NCBI GenBank assembly: GCA_903923915.1
Contig: CAIXZI010000589.1
Span: forward strand, 1-11,523
Direction: 5' to 3'
Origin: an uncultured Bacteroidota bacterium
GTDB lineage: Bacteria; Bacteroidota; Bacteroidia; B-17B0; Aurantibacillaceae
DNA length: 11,523 nucleotides
Made by a program: the position numbers and the translations under genes
The notes under the pieces: generated by a model
What the model was told of the DNA's origin: nothing
Databases searched by the model: none
Seen by the model: only the letters and a program-made list of their open reading frames with translations
In this document: one piece after another, positions 1 to 8,700 of the stretch
How positions within the stretch are numbered: position 1 is the first letter of the stretch
How the letters are laid out: each line of letters begins with the position of its first letter

Positions 1-55
1 AGAAATAAAACAGAGGTAGTAAAAAACAAAACCGGGCAAAGCCAACTATTTTTGG

Positions 56-116
56 TTGTTTTTAAAGGGTTTTGCGTAGAAAAACCCTTTATATAAACAA
101 GTTACCGGCAAGCATA
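56..116 (+). repeat. Junction element A (right part): hairpin plus GTTACCGGCAAGC
   Basis: A perfect 11-bp stem (63-73 with 81-91, 7-base loop) is extended by TTGTTT (56-61) pairing with AAACAA (95-100). It runs directly into GTTACCGGCAAGCATA (101-116). That tail has the GTTA-4 bases-CAA pattern seen at the three other junctions and is the inverted partner of 2461-2476. No opening TAAC is found in bases 1-55, so the left edge is unresolved and may lie before the window. Bases 1-55 hold no gene or ATG. Confidence 0.5.
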
Positions 117-162
117 GGGGACAGTGCTAACCATAAACAGACGAACAATAATTTGACAGAAA

Positions 163-936
163 ATGAGTGCATTAATAATTCCTTGTTACCTCAAAACCCA
201 GTGGGACATTAACTGTCTTGACAGGTTATTGGACAGCGTTCAGCAACAATCACAACGCTTTGACAATGTTTATCTCGTTGACGATGCAAGCCCTTTGAAA
301 TATAAAGTTCGACACGACTTTGTTTACTTCATAGCATTGGACGTAAATGGAGGACCTGCAAGAGCAAGAAATATCGGAATAGAAAAAGCAATCAGCACCA
401 CAGGTGCTGATTGTCTTTTGTTTACCGACCACGATTGCATTTTAGATAAAGATTGGAATAAACAAATGACTTCCTTTCTTATGCAATCTGACTTTGGAGC
501 AGTTGGAGGAATGACTTATTCTTGGGGCAAGACACTTCTTGACTATTACCACGACATTAACGGAACACTTGCAGGAAAGTGGCTACTTCCCGTCAGAAAG
601 GAGTTGTGGTATATGCCTTCGCTAAATTTTGGAATCAAATCTTTTGTAGTGGAGCAGTTCGGTTTTGATGAAAGATTTCCGACTGCTGCTGGCGAAGATG
701 TTGATTTGTGTTTGCGTATGCGGAGCAAATACAAAATCGGTTTTTGCCCCGAAGCAAAGTTGTGGCACGACTACGGTTACAAAAATTCTATTTCAGGTTT
801 CAACAAGTTTATGAAGCTGTTCAAGAAATATAAAAGTTCAAGTGCAACAGTTTACGAAGGACACACCGTTTTAATGTGGGACGCTTCAGAATCAATTTAT
901 AAAGGAAATATACATGAGTCTAATATACAGTCTTAA
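163..936 (+). CDS. Family 2 glycosyltransferase (GT-A fold)
   Basis: Predicted to transfer a sugar from a nucleotide-sugar donor; the acceptor is unknown. The 257-residue protein has the GT2 landmarks in order: a beta-strand start (residues 2-8, ALIIPCY), the donor-binding VDDAS at 39-43, the NGGPARARNIG segment at 62-72, a metal-binding DxD (D89-H90-D91), and a GED at 177-179 where the family carries its catalytic base, followed by a late His (H202). There is no signal peptide or membrane segment, so it is probably cytosolic. The start at 163 is the first ATG in a 162-base leader. Its 3' end overlaps the radical SAM gene by 23 bases, which implies one transcript and coupled translation. GT2 enzymes beside radical SAM proteins occur in peptide- and cofactor-modification loci, but no precursor peptide is visible here. 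Family assignment is firm; substrate is unknown. Confidence 0.88.
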   Translation: MSALIIPCYLKTQWDINCLDRLLDSVQQQSQRFDNVYLVDDASPLKYKVRHDFVYFIALDVNGGPARARNIGIEKAISTTGADCLLFTDHDCILDKDWNKQMTSFLMQSDFGAVGGMTYSWGKTLLDYYHDINGTLAGKWLLPVRKELWYMPSLNFGIKSFVVEQFGFDERFPTAAGEDVDLCLRMRSKYKIGFCPEAKLWHDYGYKNSISGFNKFMKLFKKYKSSSATVYEGHTVLMWDASESIYKGNIHESNIQS

Positions 937-1936
937 AAAAAACAAGCAAGGAGTTACTCATGTAATCGGTGATTACCTTGGAGAAATGCGACCATTCGCA
1001 AAGCGAGTAAAGAATCCACTTTTAGTAGCTCCTATGGTTTTACTCAAGACAATTGAATGGAGTATTTATAGGTGGTATAAAACTCCAATTAGAAGATTTT
1101 ACGGAGTGAAAGGCAACGAATTAATTTACATGATTACAAACGCTTGTAATGACCGTTGCCCAAAGTGTGGAATTTGGGAAAGACCAGAACCCCGAGACCA
1201 ACATTTAATGATTACTCATTTCATTAAGTGCCTAAATAGACTTCATCACAATTTATATCAAGTTACATTGACAGGTGGAGAGCCATTGCTTTTCAAAAAA
1301 GATGTAATGCTAATAGCCGAAGAAGCAAAGAAATTAGATGTTCCAATGGTAATAGTTTCAAACGCAAGATTTCTTGACGAAGAATTTTTGACTAGATACA
1401 AAGAACTTGGACACATCCTTGTAATTTCAGTTGATTCCGTTGAGAGAGAAAAGTGGAATGAATTCAGAGGCAAGAAAAACTTCGACATCGTAATGCCTAA
1501 AATTATGCTTGCAAAACAAATCTTAGGCGACCAGTTGAGAATACAATCAGTCCTTTCAAAAGAATCAGCAGAAGAAATTCCAAAAGTGATTGAGTGGTGC
1601 AAACAACAAGGTATTCAGCACAACACACAATTTAATCAAGATTTTGGCGGACATTGGAATAATCACGAAACAACAGAAAAAGTAAATTACGACAACGACA
1701 CACCATGTGCAGCAAGGAAAAACATTTGCGTTTATCCAAACGGAGATGTAGTAAAGTGTTTTGACCACCGCAGAATTCCATTAGCGAAACAGCCATTGGG
1801 CAACATTGGCAAACAAGACATAATTGAAATTCTATCAACAAAGCGTTCAACAGAAATTTCTAAAATCATGAAAACTTGCAATTTGCCTTGCAAAAATATG
1901 TCCTGCAACAAACCCCAAACACTTCTTTTCAACTAA
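914..1936 (+). CDS. Radical SAM protein with SPASM-like C-terminal cysteine cluster
   Basis: A radical SAM enzyme, expected to cleave S-adenosylmethionine at a [4Fe-4S] cluster and start radical chemistry on an unknown substrate. The cluster motif is CX3CX2C (C78, C82, C85), followed by the SAM-contacting GGEP at 121-124 and a TIM-barrel pattern including VISVDS near 170-175. The C-terminal part carries C265, C272, C282, C322, C326 and C331 around a VYPNGDVVKC segment. This is the layout of SPASM/twitch auxiliary-cluster domains, found in peptide-modifying and cofactor maturases. An extra N-terminal stretch of about 70 residues precedes the core. The start at 914 has an AGGA about 10 bases upstream and lies inside the end of the glycosyltransferase gene. 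The stop codon shares its last A with the ATG of the next gene. Superfamily is certain; SPASM assignment is probable; reaction is unknown. Confidence 0.9.
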   Translation: MSLIYSLKKNKQGVTHVIGDYLGEMRPFAKRVKNPLLVAPMVLLKTIEWSIYRWYKTPIRRFYGVKGNELIYMITNACNDRCPKCGIWERPEPRDQHLMITHFIKCLNRLHHNLYQVTLTGGEPLLFKKDVMLIAEEAKKLDVPMVIVSNARFLDEEFLTRYKELGHILVISVDSVEREKWNEFRGKKNFDIVMPKIMLAKQILGDQLRIQSVLSKESAEEIPKVIEWCKQQGIQHNTQFNQDFGGHWNNHETTEKVNYDNDTPCAARKNICVYPNGDVVKCFDHRRIPLAKQPLGNIGKQDIIEILSTKRSTEISKIMKTCNLPCKNMSCNKPQTLLFN

Positions 1937-2475
1937 TGCAAGACAAGACACTTGACATAATTATTCTTAGAGGTTGCCCTGGTTCTGGCAAGTCGCAAAC
2001 AGCGAAAAGTTTATCACAATCTTTTCCCAAAGGCGTGAGGTTAGAAGTTGACACAATTCGCAACATGGTAATTTCAGTTGATTGGAAAAATCAACAAGAA
2101 CACATTGACATATTGCAAGTATCAACAGGTTTAGTTCACGACTTTCTTAAATTGGGCTTTAGTCCAGTAATTGTAATCGACACATTCAGCGGTGACAAAA
2201 TCAATAAGTATCTTGAAACACTTTATGAACTTGACAAAGACCTTTCAATAAAAATATTTGGACTTTTTACAACCGATGACGAGTTGAAAAGAAGATTAGA
2301 CTTGCGGACAAATCCTGAGTTCAAAGACTTTCCGATTTGCAAACGACTAAATGACGATGTAATTAAATGGAAACACAAAAGCGAATTTCAAGTTGACACT
2401 ACAGGACTTTCACCGACACAGACAGCAGAAAAAATTTATGGACAAATCATCTCCGAGAAATATGCCAGCCGGTAA
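1936..2475 (+). CDS. Small P-loop kinase (AAA_33 / zeta-toxin / polynucleotide-kinase-like)
   Basis: A 179-residue nucleotide-binding protein. Its Walker A motif is GCPGSGKS at residues 13-20, followed by LEVDTIRNM at about 37-45 as in polynucleotide-kinase and zeta-toxin-like kinases. A hydrophobic strand ending in D (VIVID, about 78-82) and a basic lid (RRLDLR) come later. It probably phosphorylates a small molecule or a nucleic-acid or peptide end; the target is unknown. I chose the ATG at 1936 because it overlaps the radical SAM stop as TAATG, a classic coupling arrangement. An in-frame ATG at 1876 would add 20 residues lying wholly within the radical SAM gene. The last codons (Ala-Ser-Arg-stop) are written by bases that belong to the recombination-site-like repeat at 2461-2608, so the C-terminus is set by the element. 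Confidence 0.8.
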   Translation: MQDKTLDIIILRGCPGSGKSQTAKSLSQSFPKGVRLEVDTIRNMVISVDWKNQQEHIDILQVSTGLVHDFLKLGFSPVIVIDTFSGDKINKYLETLYELDKDLSIKIFGLFTTDDELKRRLDLRTNPEFKDFPICKRLNDDVIKWKHKSEFQVDTTGLSPTQTAEKIYGQIISEKYASR

Positions 2476-2608
2476 CACTGGTTTGGCAAAAGTGGCGGTT
2501 CAGTTCTCCGCAGACAGTTTTGTGGTTAATCAAAAATTGGTTCTCCGCATCAACATTTGTGGTGAAAATCGCCACCTTCGCCAAGCCAGAAAACGTTACA
2601 AGCAAGCC
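2461..2608 (+). repeat. Junction element B: attC-like long hairpin, 126-bp core
   Basis: The core runs from TAAC (2473-2476) to GTTA (2595-2598), 126 bases. Stem blocks: 2479-2487 pairs with 2580-2588 (one G-T pair), and 2488-2497 with 2570-2579 (two mismatches in AAAAG opposite CCTTC). GAAAAC (2589-2594) is left unpaired on the right side only, an asymmetric bulge of the kind that gives attC sites polarity. The top of the hairpin carries a 24-base direct repeat (2503-2526 and 2540-2563, 19 of 24 identical). It shares a 22-base identical stretch (2512-2533) with element C. The opening TAA is also the stop codon of the kinase gene. No T-run follows, so a simple terminator is unlikely. Confidence 0.75.
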
Positions 2609-2745
2609 TAACAGACGACACAACAACGACCAAACGGACGACTTTAAACATAAAATGAAACGCTAATTTTGACAGGTGACCAACGACATACAGAACATAT
2701 TGCAACTGGACAGCAACTGAGCCGACACTCATTGCCGACCCTTCT

Positions 2746-2790
2746 GTATTTTTTATTTTCCCCACCGCACATTTTTTTAATTCAATTTTT
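2746..2790 (+). repeat. AT-rich split inverted repeat, left copy (flanks hsdMSR)
   Basis: Two blocks, GTATTTTTTATTTTC (2746-2760) and ATTTTTTTAATTCAATTTTT (2771-2790), recur as exact inverted complements at 9061-9075 and 9027-9046. The spacer differs (10 bases here, 14 there), so block order is kept but the joining sequence is not. It sits about 160 bases before hsdM. Confidence 0.75.
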
Positions 2791-2802
2791 AGCCAGCCGC
2801 AC

Positions 2803-2866
2803 AAATGGCACATTTGGTTTTGCCCGACACTCAAGCCGACCCTTCGCAAAACCAAAAGAGCCATTT
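2803..2866 (+). repeat. Hairpin upstream of hsdM with conserved internal mismatch
   Basis: The 21-base arms 2803-2823 and 2846-2866 pair at 19 of 21 positions. The two mispairs lie on either side of one C/G pair (ACA opposite AGA). The 22-base loop holds GACACTCAAGCCGAC. The right arm ends in a T-run (2863-2868), so it could act as a terminator blocking read-through into hsdM. Confidence 0.65.
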
Positions 2867-2949
2867 TTTGCCCACGCACCGACAATGACATTGAACATTT
2901 AAAACTTAACTTAGCCGACAGAAATAATATAAAATAGTAACACCATAAA

Positions 2950-4512
2950 ATGGCAAAACAGAAGAAAGAACTAAAAGAAAAAGCAATTGAAGTTACCCTT
3001 TGGGAAGCAGCAAATAAATTGAGAGGAAGCGTTGAGCCAGCCGAATATAAACACGTTGTATTAGGATTAATTTTCTTAAAATTTGCCAGCGACAAGTTTG
3101 AAGAACACCGAGCCAAACTCATTGCCGAAGGCAAAGACAAATACATTGAAATGGCTGAGTTCTACAATATGAACAATGTGTTTTTCTTAGAAGAAACCAG
3201 CCGTTGGAGTTACCTGATAAAAAGAGCCAAACAAAACGACATTGCATTGCTCATTGACACCGCCCTGCACACCATTGAGAAAAACAACAAAGCATTGAAA
3301 GGTGCATTGCCCGACAATTACTTTTCTCGTTTGGGTTTAGATGTAACCAAACTGGCTTCTTTGCTTGATACCATTAACGACATTGACACCACCAAAGACC
3401 CCAAGCAAGATGTTGTAGGCAAAGTGTATGAATACTTCCTTTCAAAATTTGCATTGGCAGAAGGAAAAGGCAAAGGGGAATTTTACACGCCTAAAAGCAT
3501 TGTAAACCTGATTGCCGAAATGATTGAACCCTACAAAGGAATTATCTATGACCCTGCTTGTGGTTCAGGTGGTATGTTTGTTCAGTCTATCAAGTTTATT
3601 GAAGCACATAATGGCAACAATAAAGAAATTTCTATTTACGGACAGGAATACACCAATACCACATACAAACTGGCAAAGATGAACCTTGCTATACGAGGCA
3701 TTAGCGGAAACCTTGGCGAAAAAGCTGCCGACACTTTTGCAGACGACCAGCACAAAGACTTGAAAGCCGATTACATAATGGCAAACCCGCCTTTTAACCA
3801 AAAAGATTGGCGAGCCGAAAATGAATTGAAAGACGACCCACGTTGGAGAGGTTATGATGTGCCACCCAAAAGCAACGCCAATTATGGTTGGATTTTAAAT
3901 ATGGTTTCTAAACTTTCCGAAAATGGAATTGCAGGTTTTATATTGGCAAATGGTGCATTAAGTGGTGGTGGCGAAGAATACAAAATACGCAGAAAGCTGA
4001 TTGAAAATAATTTGGTGGAAGCCATTTTGGTATTGCCTCGAAACCTATTCTACACAACCGACATAAGTGTTACGCTTTGGATTTTGAATAAAAATAAAAA
4101 AAAACAAAGCAAAAATATTGGCGATGAAAAACGCCAATACCGTGAACGTGAAAAAGAAATTCTGTTTATGGATTTGCGACAATTGGGCGAACCGTTTGAA
4201 AAGAAATACACACAGTTTTCTGATGATGATATTTTAAAGGTAACAAGCAATTACCACCAGTGGCAAACCAAAGAAATTGAAAACACACCTGAATTTTGCT
4301 ATTCCGCTTCGCTTGAAGAAGTAGCCAAAAAAGATTTTTCGCTTGTGCCAAGCAAATACATTGAGTTTGTAAACCGAGATGAGAACATTGACTTTGACGA
4401 AAAAATGCAAACGCTAAAAGGCGAATTTGCCGACTTGCTAAAAGCTGAAGCCTCCAGTAAAAATGATTTGCTAACCGTATTTAAAGAATTGGGTTATGAA
4501 ATCAAATTATAA
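2950..4512 (+). CDS. hsdM: Type I restriction-modification DNA methyltransferase subunit HsdM
   Basis: The modification subunit of a type I R-M system; it methylates adenine within the recognition site and, with HsdS, forms the M2S methylase. At 520 residues it has normal family length. It has the N-terminal helical HsdM domain (LWEAANKLRGSVEPAEYKHV at about 17-36), the FYTP segment just before the catalytic core, the SAM-binding motif I DPACGSGGMF at 201-210, and the adenine-methylase catalytic motif NPPF at 279-282. All key residues look intact. Its end overlaps hsdS by 17 bases. About 350 bp of non-coding, repeat-bearing DNA separates it from the junction element upstream, so the operon probably carries its own promoter, though I could not identify one with confidence. 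Confidence 0.97.
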   Translation: MAKQKKELKEKAIEVTLWEAANKLRGSVEPAEYKHVVLGLIFLKFASDKFEEHRAKLIAEGKDKYIEMAEFYNMNNVFFLEETSRWSYLIKRAKQNDIALLIDTALHTIEKNNKALKGALPDNYFSRLGLDVTKLASLLDTINDIDTTKDPKQDVVGKVYEYFLSKFALAEGKGKGEFYTPKSIVNLIAEMIEPYKGIIYDPACGSGGMFVQSIKFIEAHNGNNKEISIYGQEYTNTTYKLAKMNLAIRGISGNLGEKAADTFADDQHKDLKADYIMANPPFNQKDWRAENELKDDPRWRGYDVPPKSNANYGWILNMVSKLSENGIAGFILANGALSGGGEEYKIRRKLIENNLVEAILVLPRNLFYTTDISVTLWILNKNKKKQSKNIGDEKRQYREREKEILFMDLRQLGEPFEKKYTQFSDDDILKVTSNYHQWQTKEIENTPEFCYSASLEEVAKKDFSLVPSKYIEFVNRDENIDFDEKMQTLKGEFADLLKAEASSKNDLLTVFKELGYEIKL

Positions 4513-5719
4513 ACCTTTAGGCAAATATATTCAGCCTGTTGTTGGGCGAAATAATGATTTAGGTGATTTGCCATTAATGGGTTTGAGTATTCAAAAAAAG
4601 TTTATTCCTTCTATTGCAAATACAATAGGAACGGATATGTCAACATATAGAACCATATATAAAAATCAATTTGCTTTTGGTCCTGTTACTTCGAGGAATG
4701 GCGATAAAATTACTATTGCATTGTTCAATGATTATGATAAAGCTTTAATTTCTCAGGCTTACATTCCTTTTGAAGTAAAAGACAACAACGAACTGGATGC
4801 TGAATATTTAATGATGTGGTTTCGCAGACCTGAGTTTGATAGGTATGCAAGATTTAAAAGCCACGGGAGTGCAAGAGAAATATTTGATTGGGAAGAAATG
4901 TGCAACACTCTTTTGCCCGTTCCAAAAATAGACAAACAAAGAGAAATTGTAAAAGAATACAACGCAATACAAAACCGCATAGCCCTTAACCAACAACTGA
5001 TACAAAAACTGGAAGAAACCGCACAGGCGATTTATAAGCAGTGGTTTGTGGAGTTTGAATTTCCTGATGAAACCGGAAAGCCATATAAAAGTAATGGTGG
5101 GGAAATGGTTTGGAATGAGGAATTGGGGAAGGAGATTCCTAAGGGGTGGGAAGTGAAAAATTTAGAAGACACAGTGAATATTATTAGAGGTGCATCTCCA
5201 AGACCAATTGAGGAATATATGAGTAATGATAATTCAGGTATGCCTTGGGTTAAAATTTCTGATGCTACTGCCTGTGCCACTAAATATTTATTTGAAACCA
5301 AACAATTTATTTCAAAGGAAGGTGTTCCCAAAAGTCGAAAAGTTAAAATTGGCACCTTGATACTTTCAAACAGTGCATCACCAGGATTGCCAAAATTTAT
5401 GATGATTGATGCTTGTGTTCACGATGGGTGGTTAATTTTTAATGATTATAAAGGAATTTCAAAAGAACTACTCTATAATTTTTTATTGGTTAACAGACAA
5501 CAAATAGTTTCATCAAGCAACGGAAGTGTATTTAATAATCTTAAAACAGAAATTTTGAAGCAATACAAAATTGTAGTTCCAGTTGAGAATATTCTTAAAA
5601 AGGGAACGAAAATATTTCAAATTTTAGATAGCCAATTTAGTATCGCAGCAAAAAAAGATTATTGTTATTCTGAACTATCGAAAGTATTATATGCAAAAAT
5701 GTCAAAGGGTAATTATTAA
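4496..5719 (+). CDS. hsdS: Type I restriction-modification specificity subunit HsdS
   Basis: The specificity subunit, which chooses the bipartite DNA target. At 407 residues it has the usual two-domain layout: target recognition domain 1 at about 1-145, a central conserved helix at about 146-187 (DKQREIVKEY through ETAQAIYKQWFVEFEFP), target recognition domain 2 from about 218 (WEVKNLEDTV) to about 355, and a C-terminal helix ending in SELSKVLYAKMSKG, which matches the first helix in role. The reading frame is intact. It begins inside hsdM and ends 3 bases before hsdR, so the three genes form one operon. The second half is visibly more AT-rich than hsdM, as expected if the recognition domains are exchanged between alleles. 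I see no inverted-repeat partial hsdS copies here that would allow phase-variable shuffling. Confidence 0.95.
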   Translation: MKSNYKPLGKYIQPVVGRNNDLGDLPLMGLSIQKKFIPSIANTIGTDMSTYRTIYKNQFAFGPVTSRNGDKITIALFNDYDKALISQAYIPFEVKDNNELDAEYLMMWFRRPEFDRYARFKSHGSAREIFDWEEMCNTLLPVPKIDKQREIVKEYNAIQNRIALNQQLIQKLEETAQAIYKQWFVEFEFPDETGKPYKSNGGEMVWNEELGKEIPKGWEVKNLEDTVNIIRGASPRPIEEYMSNDNSGMPWVKISDATACATKYLFETKQFISKEGVPKSRKVKIGTLILSNSASPGLPKFMMIDACVHDGWLIFNDYKGISKELLYNFLLVNRQQIVSSSNGSVFNNLKTEILKQYKIVVPVENILKKGTKIFQILDSQFSIAAKKDYCYSELSKVLYAKMSKGNY

Positions 5720-5722
5720 TAA

Positions 5723-8700
5723 ATGAAATTCACCGAAGAAAAATTAGAAAAGGCGTTTACCGAGTTGTTGGGGCAAGAAGGCTTTCCCCACCATTTGGGC
5801 ATTACGATAACTCGTAAGCCAGACGAAGTATTGATTGAAGAAGATTTACAAACATTTCTTTTAACTCAATACGCTGGGCAAGGCATTACGGTAAACGAAA
5901 TCAAATCTATTATTCTTCAACTCAAATCCCTTTCCGCTTCCGACCTTTATGAGAGCAACAAAACATTTTTAAAAATGCTTTCTGATGGTTTTATTCTCAA
6001 ACGTGAAGACCGCAGCCAAAAGGACATTTATATTCAACTGATTAATTACGCAGGCTTAAACAAACACCGCCAACCCGATGCAGACCAATTAATTTCTATT
6101 GCAGCCGAACCCGAAGAAGTTTATCCTGCCGACAATAATATTTACAAATTCGTAAACCAGTTAGAAATTGTTGGTTCAGAAAAACGAATTCCTGACGGCA
6201 TTGTTTACATCAATGGTTTGCCTTTGGTAGTATTTGAATTTAAATCTGCCATTCGTGAAGAAGCCACTATTTATGATGCATTCAAGCAATTAACTGTTCG
6301 TTACCGCAGAGACATTCCCGAGCTGTTTAAATACAATGCTTTTTGCGTTATTAGTGATGGCGTAAACAACAAGTCAGGTTCATTCTTTGCCCCGTATGAG
6401 TTTTTCTATGGCTGGCGTAGAGTGGCAGGTTTGGCAAAAGATGTGGACGGCATCGACAGTATGTTTACACTCATTCAGGGAATGTTTCATAAAAACCGTT
6501 TACGTGATATTATTCGCAACTTCATTTACATTCCTGATAGTTCTAAGAAAAACGAAAAAATAGTTTGTCGCTATCCTCAATACTATGCGGCAAGAGCCTT
6601 ATATGACAACATAAAAAAAGCCCAAAAGCCCGAAGGAAACGGAAAAGGCGGAACTTACTTTGGTGCCACTGGTTGCGGTAAGAGTTTCACAATGCTTTAC
6701 TTGACAAGGTTGTTGATGAAAAGCGAATATTTTGAAAGTCCAACCATTGTTTTAATTACTGACCGCACCGATTTAGACGACCAACTTTCGGGACAATTTA
6801 CCAATGCCAAAAACTTTATTGGTGACAACACTGTGGTGAGTGTAGAGAGTAGAGCCAACCTAAGAGAATTAATTCAAGGCAGACAAAGCGGAGGCGTTTT
6901 TTTAACCACCATTCACAAGTTTACAGAGGATACACAACTTCTTACCGATAGACCTAATGTAATTTGTATATCTGACGAAGCACACAGAAGCCAAGTAAAT
7001 CTTGACCAAAAAGTGAAAGTAACCGAAAAAGGCGTTACTAAAACGTATGGCTTCGCCAAATACTTACATGATTCATTACCCAATGCAACATTTGTAGGTT
7101 TCACAGGAACACCAATAGACGCAACGCTTGATGTGTTTGGAAAAGTGGTTGATGCTTACACAATGACAGAATCAGTGAAAGATGAAATCACGGTGCGGAT
7201 TGTGTATGAAGGCCGAGCAGCAAAAGTGTTGTTGAATAATTCCAAACTCAAAGAGATTGAAGATTATTACGCCAAATGTGCTGAAATAGGAAGCAACGAA
7301 AATCAGATAGAGCAAAGCAAAAAAGAAATGGCACAGATGTATGCCATCATTGGCGACCCTGACCGTTTAAAAGCAGTTGCCGAAGACTTTGTAAACCATT
7401 ATGAAAAAAGGGTTTCAGAAGGTTCAACTGTAAAAGGAAAAGCAATGTTTGTGTGTAGCACTCGTGAAATTGCTTATGAGTTGTATAAAAACATCATTGA
7501 AATAAAACCCGAATGGAACGAAATACGAGCAGCCGAAGAAGGTGCAGAACTCACCGACAAAGACAAACGAGAACTGAAACCAATTGAGCGAATTAAACTC
7601 ATTGCCACCAGAGGACAAGATGATGCGAAGGAAATGTATGATTTGTTGGGAACAAAGGACCAACGCAAAGAATTAGACCGACAATTCAAAAACGAAAAAT
7701 CGAATTTCAAAATCGCCATTGTAGTTGATATGTGGCTCACAGGTTTTGATGTGCCATTCTTAGATAGCATTTACATTGATAAACCGATTCAGAGACACAA
7801 TTTAATTCAGACCATATCAAGAGTAAACCGCAAGTTTGAAGGCAAGAACAAAGGTTTGGTAGTGGATTATATCGGCATTAAAACACAAATGAATTTGGCG
7901 TTGAAGCAATACAGCGAAGGGGACAAAGACAATTTTGAAGACATTGCTGAATCCATCATCATTGTAAGAAATCATTTAGACCTTTTGGCTAAACTGTTCC
8001 ACACATTTGACAATTCAAAATATTTCAAAGGCACAACCATTCAGCAATTAAACACTTTGAATTTAGCAGCCGAATATGTGCAACAATCCAAAGAATTTGA
8101 AACCCGATTTATGGGCTTGGTAAAGCGACTAAAAGCCGCTTATGATATTTGTGCAGGAAGCGAACAATTAACGCAGATAGAAAGAGATTATACTCACTTC
8201 TATTTGGCAGTTCGTTCCATAGTTTTCAAACTTACAAAAGGCAATGCACCCGACACAGCACAGATGAACGCTAAAGTTCGGGAAATGATAAAAGAAGCGT
8301 TGCAAAGTGAAGGTGTAGAAGAAATTTTTAAACTTGGTGACGAAGCAGAAACCGAACAAGACATTTTTGATGAAGATTATTTAGCGAAGATTGATAAAAT
8401 CAAATTGCCGAATACAAAAATAAAATTGCTACAACAGCTATTGGCTAAAGTGATTGCAGAAATTAAAAAAGTAAACCGAGTAAAAGGAATTGACTTCACC
8501 AAGAAAATGCAAGCCTTGGTTGAACGCTACAACGACCGTGATGCAAACGACATTTTGAGAAGTGAAGTGTATGAAGAAATGGCTTCCGCTTTGACAGATT
8601 TGATTTGGGAAGTTCACAAAGAATTTTCGGCAGGAGATGCTTTAGGAATTGACTTTGAAGAAAAAGCATTTTACGACATTTTGAAAGAGCTGTGTGTAAA

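Larger units (their letters stand above)
102..2595 (+). mobile_element. Putative integron-like cassette 1 (GT2, radical SAM, kinase)
   Basis: Bounds are set by analogy with integron crossover inside GTT (G^TT). The cassette would run from just after G101 to G2595, 2494 bp. Its left end (101-116) and the left arm of the junction element at its right end (2461-2476) are inverted complements at 14 of 16 positions. In a circular form these would lie next to each other and pair as the outer arms of one recombination site. The leader before the first ATG is about 60 bases. The mobile status is inference from this arm pairing; no recombinase is present in the window. Confidence 0.55.
2476..2949 (+). 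other. Non-coding region between the kinase gene and hsdM
   Basis: These 474 bases hold no credible gene; short open frames here read through repeat elements and are rich in His, Thr and Pro. From left to right they contain most of junction element B, a stretch rich in ACGAC/GGACG words (2609-2660), the left copy of the AT-rich inverted repeat (2746-2790), and a 21-bp-armed hairpin (2803-2866). The last 80 bases before hsdM should hold its promoter, but no clear Bacteroidota-type -33/-7 pair is visible. Confidence 0.7.

Noticed and set aside
111..128. Small AGCA/TGCT hairpin in the leader of cassette 1
   Set aside because: Only 4 bp of stem; not comparable with the leader hairpins of cassettes 3 and 4.
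1876..1935. Earlier in-frame start for the kinase
   Set aside because: The added 20 residues lie inside the radical SAM gene's cysteine-rich end, and the TAATG overlap at 1934-1938 is a better start.
2503..2563. CRISPR-like repeat
   Set aside because: Only two imperfect units with a short spacer, both within a hairpin top; no array and no cas genes.
2473..2598. Junction hairpins as simple rho-independent terminators
   Set aside because: They are far too long, lack a following T-run, and the long-range arm matching between neighbours is not explained by termination.
2669..2902. 77-residue open frame before hsdM
   Set aside because: It reads across the AT-rich inverted repeat and the hairpin at 2803-2866, with no recognisable protein features.
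2892..2915. Possible Bacteroidota promoter before hsdM (TTG plus TAACTTAG)
   Set aside because: The -7 element has one mismatch to TAnnTTTG and the spacing (13 bases) is too short.
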